Virus record (IMG/VR): IMGVR_UViG_3300017917_001342
Coordinates: 435,669 to 499,668 of that record
DNA length: 64,000 bases
Source: a virus
Reading direction: 5' to 3' (one strand)
Position numbers and translations under genes: made by a program. Position 1 is the first letter of the stretch; each line of letters begins with the position of its first letter. Of this stretch, positions 34,601 through 44,100 are shown one piece after another. The notes under the pieces are model-generated. The model did no database searches, was not told where the DNA came from, and saw only the letters and a program-made list of their open reading frames with translations.

Positions 34601-34811
34601 CTTTACTCAAAATATATAACAGTTTAACTTGTGCGATCATTTCAGCCAATGCAGTATTGGTTTCAGCGGCAGCAAGAATATCGCGCCACTGCGGTTCTTC
34701 CTGTTTAGGCGATGTTGATTTGAATCGGTCTAGTAGTGGCCCTGGTAGAAACCCAAACTCTCTAGAGTATACTGTTTTGCCACCATCTGGACTTTCGTAG
34801 ATCTTAGGCAT
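34578..34811 (-). CDS. Small conserved phage protein (PKIYESPDGGKTVY)
   Basis: 77 residues from the ATG at 34811, inside the stop region of the AbrB-like gene; an upstream in-frame start at 34850 would overlap that gene by 47 bases and add an unlike segment. The opening 'MPKIYESPDGGKTVYSREFG' matches a short protein I associate with marine T4-like phages. The C-terminal half is helical. Function unknown. Confidence 0.6.
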   Translation of the reverse strand: MPKIYESPDGGKTVYSREFGFLPGPLLDRFKSTSPKQEEPQWRDILAAAETNTALAEMIAQVKLLYILSKDDENIST

Positions 34812-35013
34812 TAGGTCCAACAGGGCCTTCTGTCTTAGCCTTGCGAGCAACTACTCTACCGTGGTCGTCTGTGTCCCATTCAATGACATCACCTTCTTGC
34901 CATCCAAGATGTGCAATCATTTCTTCTGGAAATGTGATATACAGTTCGCCGTGTTCATCTTCTTCTACTGTGCCAATAAATGTCACTGCGTCTTGGTTTA
35001 GGGTCTCGGGCAT
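34804..35013 (-). CDS. AbrB/SpoVT-like small protein
   Basis: 69 residues. 'GELYITFPEEMIAHLGWQEGDVIEWDTDDHG' resembles the swapped-hairpin AbrB fold used by small DNA-binding transition regulators and antitoxins, though it lacks an obvious basic DNA face. It could be a phage transcription modulator. It overlaps both neighbours by 8-16 bases. The regulatory role is inference. Confidence 0.5.
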   Translation of the reverse strand: MPETLNQDAVTFIGTVEEDEHGELYITFPEEMIAHLGWQEGDVIEWDTDDHGRVVARKAKTEGPVGPNA

Positions 35014-35417
35014 TGATCTGAATCCTTGGTTAATGCATGATATACTTTGGCTTCGTTTTTTAAACGTTCGTAATCATCTGCATGTTGTTTCATAGTGTTA
35101 ATCGCAATGTTCATAATATCTGCAATGGCATCGTCCAACACTGCGTCATACTTATCGCCAGCTTCTCTCAGGGGTTCGTAGGCATTTTCTAGAGCTTTGT
35201 CTCTACGCAGTATTCCCATCATGCGTTCAATGCGTTCTAATCTATCGAACACACCGTCTTTGACTTGATTACCTGTTGTCATTCTATAGATGTCTCCATC
35301 TTGTAAAGTAATACCACTGCGAGTTATATCAACTGTGGTAAGTGCAGGTTCCCAGCCATTGGTTGTGAGAATAGAACCTTCTATTAGATTAGCGGGTACT
35401 GTTATTACGCTAGTCAT
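34998..35417 (-). CDS. Hypothetical phage protein
   Basis: 139 residues. The N-terminal third is beta-rich ('ITVPANLIEGSILTTNGWEP', 'ITLQDGDIYRM'), then 'FDRLERIERMMGILRRD' and a long helical C-terminus. It is ATGA-coupled to the gene upstream and overlaps the AbrB-like gene. No catalytic motif. Confidence 0.5.
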   Translation of the reverse strand: MTSVITVPANLIEGSILTTNGWEPALTTVDITRSGITLQDGDIYRMTTGNQVKDGVFDRLERIERMMGILRRDKALENAYEPLREAGDKYDAVLDDAIADIMNIAINTMKQHADDYERLKNEAKVYHALTKDSDQCPRP

Positions 35418-35713
35418 CCGTTCCTCAGATGATGCTGCATTATGATACTGGAAACTTCTTGTCCCAGATCTTTATCTTCGCTGATAATGTAAAGTTCTGA
35501 TTCATATCTATCACGTTTTGAATCATACCAACTAACCTGTGCAACAGTACCACCGTTTGCAGTGTGAAATTTAAAATTTGCACTGCTTCTGGTACTGAGG
35601 TCATCATCAACAGCAGATGCCTTAACAATGCCAGATGATCTGCTGTTAGTAAGACGCTGATTGTCCCAGTCTTCGCGTATCCATTTAATCACTAGTTTTT
35701 TTAGAAAATTCAT
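35414..35713 (-). CDS. Hypothetical phage protein
   Basis: 99 residues with a basic N-terminal helix ('MNFLKKLVIKWIREDWDNQRL'), a Ser-rich middle and a beta C-terminal half ('GTVAQVSWYDSKRDRYESELYII'). It is ATGA-coupled to FolE upstream, so it should be expressed with the deazaguanine genes. It may be a membrane- or nucleic-acid-associated accessory; function unknown. Confidence 0.5.
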   Translation of the reverse strand: MNFLKKLVIKWIREDWDNQRLTNSRSSGIVKASAVDDDLSTRSSANFKFHTANGGTVAQVSWYDSKRDRYESELYIISEDKDLGQEVSSIIMQHHLRNG

Positions 35714-36405
35714 CTAGGTGCAAACTCCTGTTGCAATTTGATATTATCAAAGAATTCTTTCTTAGTACCGGTGTCGTGATTAAATGCACCTTTCAACACT
35801 GTGGTTTGTGTTAGGCTGCTGTGTGCCATAATACCACGATTTTCGCAACAGCCATGTGTTGCCTGAATATACACACCTACGTCTTTACTGCCGGTGGCTT
35901 TCATAATCTCCCTGGCTATATCGTTACAGAGTTCTTCTTGTAGTGTACCACGTCGAGCACACCACTGTGCAATACGAGTATATTTGCTAAGTCCAATTAG
36001 TTTTTGTGCAGCAATAATACCGATATATGCAACACCAGTTACTGGTTGATGATGATGGCTGCAAACGCTTTTGATTTCACTGCGTACTACCAACATACCT
36101 TCGTAACGGTCTTCGCTGTCGTTGGGAAATGCAGTTGGATTGGGAGACTTATCATAACGTCCTGACATCAGTTCGTTATAATACATCTTAGCAAGCCTGC
36201 GTGCTGTGCCTTTGCTGTTTGGATCTGTTTCTTTGTCGATTAACAGAGTATCTAACACTGCTTCAAATGCCAGTTCGGCTTCGTCAATCAGTTTCTTTTT
36301 TATGTCTTCTGTAATGAATTGAGAAATGTTATCACCTGCCCAGTATCTTGTACCAGATGATTTGAGTTGTTCGCGAATTTTCGCGCTAACGGGATAGTTT
36401 GTCAA
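35710..36405 (-). CDS. folE: GTP cyclohydrolase I
   Basis: 231 residues from a TTG with GGAG eight bases upstream. Converts GTP to dihydroneopterin triphosphate, the first step to folate and to 7-deazaguanines. 'SVCSHHHQP' (Cys115, His117, His118) and a Cys at 'HGCCENRG' (186 or 187) are the zinc ligands and catalytic His region. 'LIGLSKYTRIAQWCARR' is the central family block. A sigma70-like promoter and a hairpin precede it. In this genome it most likely starts the pathway to modified DNA. Confidence 0.93.
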   Translation of the reverse strand: MTNYPVSAKIREQLKSSGTRYWAGDNISQFITEDIKKKLIDEAELAFEAVLDTLLIDKETDPNSKGTARRLAKMYYNELMSGRYDKSPNPTAFPNDSEDRYEGMLVVRSEIKSVCSHHHQPVTGVAYIGIIAAQKLIGLSKYTRIAQWCARRGTLQEELCNDIAREIMKATGSKDVGVYIQATHGCCENRGIMAHSSLTQTTVLKGAFNHDTGTKKEFFDNIKLQQEFAPR

Positions 36406-36462
36406 TATTGTCTCCGATGGTAAGCAGTGGATTGCTAAGAACTTCTTAAGTTACTTAAAATG

Positions 36463-36491
36463 ATTATAGTCTAAAATAGTAGTCAATGCAA
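36463..36491 (-). promoter_or_regulatory. Sigma70-like promoter upstream of folE
   Basis: On the minus strand TTGCAT (36491-36486), 17 bases, and a perfect TATAAT (36468-36463), placed about 57 bases before the folE start. The -35 lies within the inverted repeat at 36479-36501. Confidence 0.5.
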
Positions 36492-36501
36492 CATTGACTA
36501 C
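36479..36501 (-). terminator. Perfect inverted repeat at the end of the upstream gene
   Basis: GTAGTCAATG and CATTGACTAC form a perfect 10-bp stem with a 3-base loop over the TAG stop of the gene at 36498. On the minus strand TATTTTAG follows. It could be a terminator or, because it overlaps the folE -35, an operator. Confidence 0.5.
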
Positions 36502-36932
36502 ACTCTTAATTTTGCGCTGGCAGACGACACACTGATCATGCCATTATACGAGCCTGTGCCACCGTTGGTAATACTGCTAGATGCACCAACTGCACCCATT
36601 GCACCAATTGATGCTAAGTTATAGTGTCTGTCATGCCACAGTGTTTGTTGTTGATGTTCTTCAGTCTTTAGTTTAGCTTCTACTGGATCACAGCCAGTAT
36701 CTAGCATAAATGTAACGATTCTGCGCATTCTGTTAAGTCGTTGGTATAGTTCTTCACTAGACTCTTGTAGATCACTCATTAAATGATTAAATCGTTCTTC
36801 TTCGTCTTTTATTCGTGTTTTAATATTTGCAAATTGTTCAGCAGCTTGACGGTATTCTTCAAAATACTGTTCTCTAGCAGCAACTCGTTCTTCGTTGGTC
36901 ATATAGGTTGGTCCTTTCCATATTCTTGCCAT
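36498..36932 (-). CDS. Coiled-coil hypothetical protein with Gly/Ser-rich C-terminus
   Basis: 144 residues. Residues 12-75 are strongly helical and charged ('REQYFEEYRQAAEQFANIKTR', 'EERFNHLMSDLQESSEELYQ'). The last 40 are Gly/Ala/Ser-rich ('GAMGAVGASSSITNGGTGSYNG'), probably flexible. It overlaps the gene upstream by 34 bases. Function unknown; it lies inside the deazaguanine gene region but shows no related motif. Confidence 0.5.
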   Translation of the reverse strand: MARIWKGPTYMTNEERVAAREQYFEEYRQAAEQFANIKTRIKDEEERFNHLMSDLQESSEELYQRLNRMRRIVTFMLDTGCDPVEAKLKTEEHQQQTLWHDRHYNLASIGAMGAVGASSSITNGGTGSYNGMISVSSASAKLRV

Positions 36933-37441
36933 GATGTAAATGTATCACGTGTCATCAATTCGTGTAGACTATGACACCAAACACCTGGGTTAGATGCTTT
37001 GAAATCAGTGTCATCTATTTTCAACATTGTGTTGTAGTTGAACTGTTTGATATAGGGTATTTTGACACTGATCTGTGGAATGAAATTATCATACTCGCAC
37101 CATCCAGATTCTAACACTGTGTTGCAATGCGTTACATCAAAATCCAATGTTACTAGATAATCCAGCTTCAACAATGGTTTGATCATACTATCCCATTTTT
37201 GCATAGCATCGTACAAATCCACGTTGTATTTTGACATTGTTGCAGCAGGATCAAAACACTGATTTGCACCAACAAATATGTGCTTACAATCATGCTTGTT
37301 TGCATAATCTACAATAGCAATTGGACTTTGAATATCTACCACAAACAGTGTGCGTTGACCATATGCCGGTGTGCGTTCTATTTCTGTACCAACAAAAAAT
37401 ACCACATTGTTTTTTACGCCGTCTGCATAATCTCGTTCCAT
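36899..37441 (-). CDS. Uncharacterised protein coupled to the DpdA-like gene
   Basis: 180 residues. The ATG overlaps the stop of the DpdA-like gene (TAATG), with GAGG upstream, so the two are translationally coupled. Recognisable blocks are 'VVFFVGTEIERTPAYGQRTLFVVD', 'HIFVGANQCF', 'VTLDFDVTHCNT' and 'IPQISVKIPYI'. They suggest an alpha/beta fold with possible acidic sites, but I know no named family. The coupling makes it a candidate partner or later-step enzyme in guanine modification. Confidence 0.6.
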   Translation of the reverse strand: MERDYADGVKNNVVFFVGTEIERTPAYGQRTLFVVDIQSPIAIVDYANKHDCKHIFVGANQCFDPAATMSKYNVDLYDAMQKWDSMIKPLLKLDYLVTLDFDVTHCNTVLESGWCEYDNFIPQISVKIPYIKQFNYNTMLKIDDTDFKASNPGVWCHSLHELMTRDTFTSWQEYGKDQPI

Positions 37442-39099
37442 TACATATCCTCTATGTCCATACTGACATCGTTGTTGGCATCCATGCCTGTGATCTGCTG
37501 TAGCATTTTTGCATGTTTATTGATCAAATCCATTGGACGCTCGCTAGTGAATATTTCCGGACAGAGATCTCTAAACTCTAATAGGTCTGGTGTTAGATGA
37601 TGCCTAGCTTCTTCGATTGCCATGTCTTGATATTTGTTTGCAGTTTGAATTGCATCAATGTGTACTTCCACATTGTGATTCATTGCCAACAGATAACTGA
37701 ACCCATCCATGCTGCTTGGCCACTTGAGCTGATACTTGTTGCGGTCATTGTTATAGTCTACATTACCCATATCAAACAAGCCACCATTTTCGTGACTGTG
37801 CAACAGATACTCTTTGTATTCTTTAGTCCAACGGAACTTGTCACCTGCACGACCTTCGGGTGTTTTACTCCATTCGCCGTTTTCAATTTCTTTCTTTGTA
37901 AACTGTACTTTCTTGTATTCGAGATCATCATAGCCGCGAACACAGATATCACCAACTGTACAAGCATCGCCGATACGCGAACGATAGGGATAGCAACTTT
38001 TAATACGGTTTTCAATTAACCAGTCATTTAGACTCTGCATACCGCCCTTGAGTTCTTTTTTATCAACAATTGGTCCACCTTTGAATCCTACACTGGTTGG
38101 ACTTAGTTCGTATCCATAGTACATCTGACCTTTAGCTGTCATAACAAAAGGTGATGCAGCATCAAAGCTTACAGTAAGTTCCGGATCTACATATTTTCTC
38201 AATGCACGCTGTACAGTGGTTAATGCACAGCCTGCTTTGATCTTACCGTTACCAAGATAATGCAGCCATTCACGACCTTGTAGATAACCATCGTCGCGCA
38301 TGATAATCAGTCGACGTAGATTGATGCTAAAGTTACTGGCCTGTACGTTTGAGAATGCCCAGCTTTCAAATGGCAAGTCTTTGGTTGCTTCCCACCATAT
38401 ATCGCCTTCTTCTTGGTTACGACCTTGAAGAACGTTTAGGAATTTAGTAGCACCTTCTTTGCGATTCTTAATAAAGAACTCGTGATTTTCTAAACTACCA
38501 CGTAGGCAGTCGCCGAAGTTTTTCAAACTTGGATGTAGACTTGCACCAGTTACTGGATCAAGACCAAACTTAACCAGTGCATAGGTAGGCCAGTCTAGTA
38601 CCATACTGTAGTCACTAGTTGCTTCTAACCAGCGCAGCAGTTTCATACGAACATCATCTTTATCATTTAGATGCTGTTCGGGTGTTTGATTTGGCTTAGG
38701 ATGCCATGGGTATTTTAGCACACCTGTTGCAGCTTGGAAACCACCACTGTCACCAATCATCACAGTGCGACTTCTGTCACGCTGTTGAACTAGGCTTTCT
38801 TGTTCCCAACTCTGTTCTGGATCAAGTATTGCATGTCCTGCCGAATACAGTGCAACAGGATAATAAAACATGCTGTTTGCAGGATCTAGAAAATCTAGAT
38901 CCTTGAGTCCGTTGACCATACCTGGTGGCAACGATTCTCTCATGTTGTAGTTTTTCATGCTGGCAATTCTAGCATAGATAGCACTGATACTAGGCAAGAA
39001 ACATGCATAGTCTTTTTGCGGATCAGCAAGATTTTTAGCAGCGGGATTTAGGTTTAATCCGTCTGTTGTGAATTGAAATCGTTTAAATGTGTTTGTCAT
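37441..39099 (-). CDS. dpdA: DpdA-like DNA guanine transglycosylase (TGT family)
   Basis: 552 residues, longer than bacterial tRNA-guanine transglycosylases. 'MIGDSGGFQ' contains the TGT active-site Asp117, 'VLQGRNQEEG' corresponds to the 'VQGG' loop, 'HYLGNGKI' to the substrate-binding Gly-rich loop, and 'VSFDAASPF' supplies Asp313 at the place of the nucleophile. In phages, such long TGT homologues with FolE/QueD/QueE neighbours are DpdA enzymes, which swap guanine in DNA for a 7-deazaguanine and protect it from restriction. No clear Shine-Dalgarno precedes the ATG. A TTGACA promoter is placed so that RNA would begin near the start codon. Confidence 0.8.
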   Translation of the reverse strand: MTNTFKRFQFTTDGLNLNPAAKNLADPQKDYACFLPSISAIYARIASMKNYNMRESLPPGMVNGLKDLDFLDPANSMFYYPVALYSAGHAILDPEQSWEQESLVQQRDRSRTVMIGDSGGFQAATGVLKYPWHPKPNQTPEQHLNDKDDVRMKLLRWLEATSDYSMVLDWPTYALVKFGLDPVTGASLHPSLKNFGDCLRGSLENHEFFIKNRKEGATKFLNVLQGRNQEEGDIWWEATKDLPFESWAFSNVQASNFSINLRRLIIMRDDGYLQGREWLHYLGNGKIKAGCALTTVQRALRKYVDPELTVSFDAASPFVMTAKGQMYYGYELSPTSVGFKGGPIVDKKELKGGMQSLNDWLIENRIKSCYPYRSRIGDACTVGDICVRGYDDLEYKKVQFTKKEIENGEWSKTPEGRAGDKFRWTKEYKEYLLHSHENGGLFDMGNVDYNNDRNKYQLKWPSSMDGFSYLLAMNHNVEVHIDAIQTANKYQDMAIEEARHHLTPDLLEFRDLCPEIFTSERPMDLINKHAKMLQQITGMDANNDVSMDIEDM

Positions 39100-39104
39100 G
39101 TCTA

Positions 39105-39133
39105 AGTATGGTCACTGGTTATTATATTGTCAA
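39105..39133 (-). promoter_or_regulatory. Sigma70-like promoter directly before dpdA
   Basis: On the minus strand TTGACA (39133-39128), 17 bases, and CATACT (39110-39105). The expected RNA start is at about 39098, within the ATG at 39099, and no Shine-Dalgarno lies between. Either the mRNA is leaderless or this box is fortuitous. The -35 overlaps the stop of the glycosyltransferase gene. Confidence 0.4.
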
Positions 39134-40230
39134 GCTGATTTTACTAAACTGTTTACCAATGGCGTCGCATCAGTAAACTGTGATATTTTGTTAACTTGTT
39201 CTGCAATATCCTGTTGCAATTGGTTGTCTCGATTTAGTACAGCGTTTACGTCTGCTTTTATACGAGCAATTAGATTATCTTTATTTTTGAGGTAATTGTC
39301 AAAATTAATTGTCCATTCGCTAGGATACTTAAAACGATCATTCCACATTTCTTTATAGCTTAGCCTATCTGGTACCATTGGCACAGCACCTGCAAGCAGA
39401 CCTTCGATAACACTAATGCCATAGGTCTCTTGCAAATTAGCACTGAACACTATTGCAGCAGATCCCAGTATCTCATGATATTGATCCTTTGTTAGGGTAC
39501 GTTCTTGACACACTATCCATTCATACTCGGGCATTGACTCTGCAAGGTCTTTGAAAATCACTAGTTGCTTTTCTGGTGCTAGTCTGTGTGGGAATACAAT
39601 CTGTGGCTTCTTAACTGGTTGTGCATACGCAGGCATAATATCATGTAGATATTCCATTGGCCAGCCTGTTAGCTGTACGCGGCCTTGAGAATTCTCATGC
39701 CATTTGTTCCATTCTTCGATACTGCCGTTGTCATCAAACAGTGTATTCAAAAACAGTTCGGCATGAAAATCAGTTGCAAACCAATTTACATCATAGGTGT
39801 AGAACATTGTGCCTTCTGCATTGCGAACCCAGGGTTTGTTGCCAATCAGCCTACCTAAGAAGTCTTGCGGGTCATAGCTGCCAGCATGCCACATGCCATG
39901 TATTTCAATATTTTTCCCAAGTAATTCAGCCATGTAGCGTAGCTGAATTACAGTTGGGTTCCATGCATCTGTATACAAAAATTTGTCACCATCTTGTATT
40001 TTGCCGTCTCTGAATAGCTGTGCAATTACACTTAGTTGCGAACCTTTATAGATGTTTGTTGCACCAAAATCTAGAAATGCACCCGGTGTTGGTTGTGCCG
40101 GTACATCTTCACCTTCTATGACTGCAACGGTTTCTGCACCTGCTGCGTCTAGCAGTTTGGGAATATGATCATACCATTGTCTGGTATAGCGAGTGTCAAT
40201 TGGTTCAATTGGTACTACGTATATAGTCAT
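39130..40230 (-). CDS. GT-B fold glycosyltransferase (GT4-like)
   Basis: 366 residues. The C-terminal domain has 'IVFPHRLAPEKQL' and 'ANLQETYGISVIEGLLAGAVPMVP', the E-x7-E-like nucleotide-sugar site of GT4-type enzymes. The N-terminal half lacks strong motifs but has several Trp/His-rich stretches ('EIHGMWHAGSYDP'). It lies between the QueD-like and DpdA-like genes, so glycosylation of a modified base is a possibility, as is glycan synthesis. Start spacing of one base from the gene upstream suggests coupling. Confidence 0.7.
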   Translation of the reverse strand: MTIYVVPIEPIDTRYTRQWYDHIPKLLDAAGAETVAVIEGEDVPAQPTPGAFLDFGATNIYKGSQLSVIAQLFRDGKIQDGDKFLYTDAWNPTVIQLRYMAELLGKNIEIHGMWHAGSYDPQDFLGRLIGNKPWVRNAEGTMFYTYDVNWFATDFHAELFLNTLFDDNGSIEEWNKWHENSQGRVQLTGWPMEYLHDIMPAYAQPVKKPQIVFPHRLAPEKQLVIFKDLAESMPEYEWIVCQERTLTKDQYHEILGSAAIVFSANLQETYGISVIEGLLAGAVPMVPDRLSYKEMWNDRFKYPSEWTINFDNYLKNKDNLIARIKADVNAVLNRDNQLQQDIAEQVNKISQFTDATPLVNSLVKSA

Positions 40231-40231
40231 G

Positions 40232-40684
40232 TTACATTCCCCACATGTTGTCTTCGTATCGACGTATCACACGTTCGATTATATCTTGTGCATCTTTATT
40301 GGCTTTGGTAGTGTGAATAGCATTCTTCAACGACCGTATCATATGCTTGCGCATAATTTCTTGATTTTCTATGTATCGATCCATAGATATTTTACCAATG
40401 TCATTGCTGTTAGAATGCCATTCATTGTAAACGCGAACTAATTCATCAAAGTTGCGTTTGCTTTCTTCGTCCCACATGCTAACTGGCTCATAGGGATCGT
40501 CACAACCATTGATATAGTTGCACAATCCGCTATCCATTAGATTAACAATACTTTCTAAGTCTTGAATACGTTTTTGTTGATCGACGATAGTGTCAATGGC
40601 TTCTTTGATCAAAAGATGTACTTTACTATCAGCCATATGCGATTCTAATCGGTTTACCAAATTAGCAAGTGTGGCGTCATTCAT
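40232..40684 (-). CDS. Hypothetical helical phage protein
   Basis: 150 residues, almost wholly helical and charged ('ANLVNRLESHMADSKVHLL', 'IVDQQKRIQDLESIVNLMD', 'DIIERVIRRYEDNMWGM'). The ATG overlaps the stop of the QueD-like gene by one base (TAATG). No motif is recognised. Its steady place between pathway genes suggests an accessory role, which is inference. Confidence 0.5.
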   Translation of the reverse strand: MNDATLANLVNRLESHMADSKVHLLIKEAIDTIVDQQKRIQDLESIVNLMDSGLCNYINGCDDPYEPVSMWDEESKRNFDELVRVYNEWHSNSNDIGKISMDRYIENQEIMRKHMIRSLKNAIHTTKANKDAQDIIERVIRRYEDNMWGM

Positions 40685-41091
40685 TATGCTAGTCCTTTAA
40701 TGTGTTCAGCACGGTCCCACTTGATTAGTGCGCCGTTTTCATTGTCTTCGCTAACTTCGATCCACACACTGCGATTTGGATAACGAGCAGAAATTTCTGC
40801 ATACAAATCATCTGCAATCATCTCGCAGCTTTTGTAATCTAGATTGAGTATGTTGTCGCCATAGAGATTTTGCAGCCAACGTTTGAACTGAATAAATTCA
40901 ATGTCCCTGTCGTCGTGTGTTACACTGATCCAAACTTGAAAGTGAAAAATGTGACGATGCGGATGCCCTAGAAAACTAACATCATATTTGTCACCAGTTG
41001 CAAGTTTTGGATCAGTTAATGCCGCAGGATATCTGTGAATACCTTCCTGGGTAAACTTTACCCAGATCATTTTGCTTGTAGCATCAACCAT
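40684..41091 (-). CDS. queD: QueD-like 6-pyruvoyltetrahydropterin/6-carboxytetrahydropterin synthase
   Basis: 135 residues, usual T-fold size. 'HPHRHIFHFQVWISVTHDDRDIEF' carries the H-x-H zinc motif and following strand; 'LDYKSCEMIADDLYAEI' matches the 'LDH..T.E.ia' block with variations, and 'VSEDNENGA' replaces the 'v.ET' strand. This is a phage-type variant of QueD. It should turn dihydroneopterin triphosphate from FolE into 6-carboxytetrahydropterin for QueE. A hairpin ends where its ribosome site begins. Confidence 0.72.
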   Translation of the reverse strand: MVDATSKMIWVKFTQEGIHRYPAALTDPKLATGDKYDVSFLGHPHRHIFHFQVWISVTHDDRDIEFIQFKRWLQNLYGDNILNLDYKSCEMIADDLYAEISARYPNRSVWIEVSEDNENGALIKWDRAEHIKGLA

Positions 41092-41101
41092 TAGAAGTCT
41101 C

Positions 41102-41125
41102 CTATACTGTGATTCTACAGTATAG
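41102..41125 (-). promoter_or_regulatory. Hairpin abutting the queD ribosome site
   Basis: CTATACTGT and ACAGTATAG form a perfect 9-bp stem with a 6-base loop. On the minus strand the last two bases of the stem begin the AGGAG ribosome site of queD. It could end the giant fibre transcript, modulate queD translation, or protect a processed 5' end. A TTGACG lies just upstream. Confidence 0.5.
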
Positions 41126-41150
41126 CGTCAATACCGCAAATCAGCTAGTA

Positions 41151-44100
41151 TCAAAGATCGATAGTAGTTCTAACGGTTTTAATAACCATAGTACCACTAT
41201 TAGCAGGAGTGAATATTAATTCCACAACTCCGCCTACAATGTCTGCATCAAACTCGCCTAAGCTGCCACTGGTATAGATGTAGTTGTATTCGGTAATGTA
41301 CACATCAGTACCGTCATGTATTAACATAACCTGTCCGGATTGATAAGTGCTATTGGTTTGATCTGTAATCTGTATAAAGTAGTGAGCAGTTCTGTATTCT
41401 GTTGCAGGCCATGAGTCTACTACCTGTTGGAACGTGCTAGAACTAGTATATGAATTACCATCTAGTACCCAGGTGTTACCGCTTACAGTAGAATTGCTGT
41501 TGAGTTTTTCTACAGTAACAGTACCTCTAGAAGTCAATGCACTGACGTTAGCATGACCGGCAACAGCAATGTTACCGCCCGCATTAACATCACCGCCAAG
41601 ACCTATGCCACCACCTACTACCAATGCACCTGTGGCAGTGTTTGTGCTTGCATTAGTTGAGTTAACTGTTACATTCTGTCCAAACTGACCATAGACGTTG
41701 CTTACCAATGCATTTACTGTTGCAGTACCACTACTCTGTAGTGATGTAACTGTAAATGCAGTGCCGCTAATAGCACCATTTGATATCAAACTGCCTACTG
41801 AGAGACTGCTGTTAAAATTGGATGCACCGGTAACACCAACACCGCCGCGTACATCCAAGTTACTGTTTGGTGTTGTAGTGTTTATACCAATACTGCCAGT
41901 GAATGCAGTATAACCACTCAGGCCACCGGTTATATCTAGATAAGCACCTGTATCGTTATTGATACTGCCTCTAAAACTAGCAACGTTGCTTACATATAAT
42001 CCAGTACCCGGTCCGTCTGCTAAGATTGCACCGCCCATAACTTCAAGTTGTGTAGCTGGATTATTAGTGCCGATACCAACACGACCTGCGAAATAGTTTA
42101 CACTACCACCAGTGACAATGTTGCCACCTATACCAATACCGCCGCCTACAACCAACGCACCGGTAGTTGTACTGATACTAGGATTGGTACTGTTAACAGT
42201 TACGTTTTGACCAAACAAACCATAGACGTTTGAAATCAATACGTCTGTTAAGGTTGTGGTGCTGCTTTGTATAGATGTAAATCCGGCATGTGTACCCGTA
42301 ACTGTGCCGTTACTAGCTAGAGAACTTACACTGGCTCTACCAACTGATTGTATGTTAGTTGCTACAACATTGGTATTACTTGATAAACTGTTAACAGATG
42401 TGTGACCGATGACTTTTAATTCGTTGACAGTCAGTCTTGTTGCATTGTTGTCCCAGAATAAGTTGTCACCGTTACCTGAGAAGCTGTTTGCTGCGCCCGC
42501 AAATTGCACTGTACCTGGAATACCATAACTCAGTGTGCTGGTAGCAGATGTAGTTTGGAAACTGCCGTCTGGGAATATTATGCCGCTGGCTGTATTGGAA
42601 TTACCTATATGTATATTTCCGTATACGTCCAATGGATAATTGTAAGTTGCAGTGCCTATACCGATTGCAACATTGGCAATAATGTAAGTACCAGCAGTAA
42701 TACTGGTGTTGCTAACCAACACATTGAACTGCGAACTACCGCCAACAGTTATATTGTTAGCAGTAAATCCTATATTTGCAACAACATAATTTGCTTGTAA
42801 CGTGCCACTTGATTGAATATCACCGTTGCTTACTAATCGTTGACCGGTGATAGTACCGTTTGCTTGTATAAATGTATTACTGCGTAGAGAATCACCTACG
42901 ATTTTATCGTTGGCCTGTATGGCAATATTAGAATAGAGATTCTGTGCAACAATCTGGCCGGTGGATTGTATAAAACTGTTACTGTAAATTTCGCCAGCCC
43001 ACAGTGTACCATTGGCCTGTATTGTAGTATTACTTGTTAGTTTGTTACCTAATACGTAACTATCAGCCTGAACAAAGTTATTACTATAATATCCATTGGC
43101 ATATACAAAAGATGCTGCTCGTACAGTGGAATTACTTGAAAATGTGTCAACAATTACAATACCAGTAGCATTCAAACTACCAGTTTTCATGTCAACGTTG
43201 CTGTAAATGCTGTCCCCTAAAATTACAGTAGCAGCTTGAATTGTAGAATTGCTAAAAATTCTATTTGCAGTTATATCACTGCGAGCAGAAATGCTGTCTG
43301 CATTCACATAGGTATTGGAGTCTAAATATCCAGTCTGTGTACCTAAATGTGTATAGGTATAATTTGATACAGTTTGAGAAAAATTACCTTGTGTTGCATT
43401 TAACACAGATGCTTGTACAAAGGAATTGCTGATAATAGCATTGGCTATTATTCTGTCAGATGCATTAACTACTGGTGAAAATACTGAAATGTTACCAACT
43501 AGAACATTACCAGTAATATAGTTTAATGCTGTAATATTGTTACTAGTAACCGAATCATTTGCTGCCAACAACAATCCAGTTATTGTGTTTGTAGCAGACA
43601 TGTTGGTAGCACTGATTGCAGTGTTACTCTGTATATTATTACCTGTGATAGTACCTGCGGCGCTGACAAAACTGTTGCTTCTTATACCGTTTGATTGTAT
43701 GTCGTTTACAGCTCGTATACCGTCTAGCGAAGAAATTTGACCGCCGGTGTTCAGAGAATCTCCGATACCAACACCACCTGCAACAATTAATGCACCTGTG
43801 GTAGTATTAGTACTTACAGTAGTATTGCTGAGATATTGACTACCAAAGTGAGCTCTACCATAGACATATCCGGCTATCGCTTCAAATGGGTTATATACAT
43901 TACTAGAATTTGGTTGCACATTGGTGATGTAAATGAGATCACCTGTGCTGTTTTGCCAACCTAAGAATGCATTATTATCATCAATGACATAATAATTCAT
44001 TATCATGCCACGATCATAACCATCGTTAACAGTTAATGGGTCATTGTTAATCGATTCGTTACCAACTATGATAGTTGGACCTAGTATAGAAACTACGTTA

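Noticed and set aside
37441-39099. tRNA-guanine transglycosylase acting on tRNA
   Set aside because: At 552 residues it is longer than bacterial Tgt, it diverges in loop motifs and it sits with phage deazaguanine genes, so a DNA-acting DpdA is more likely.
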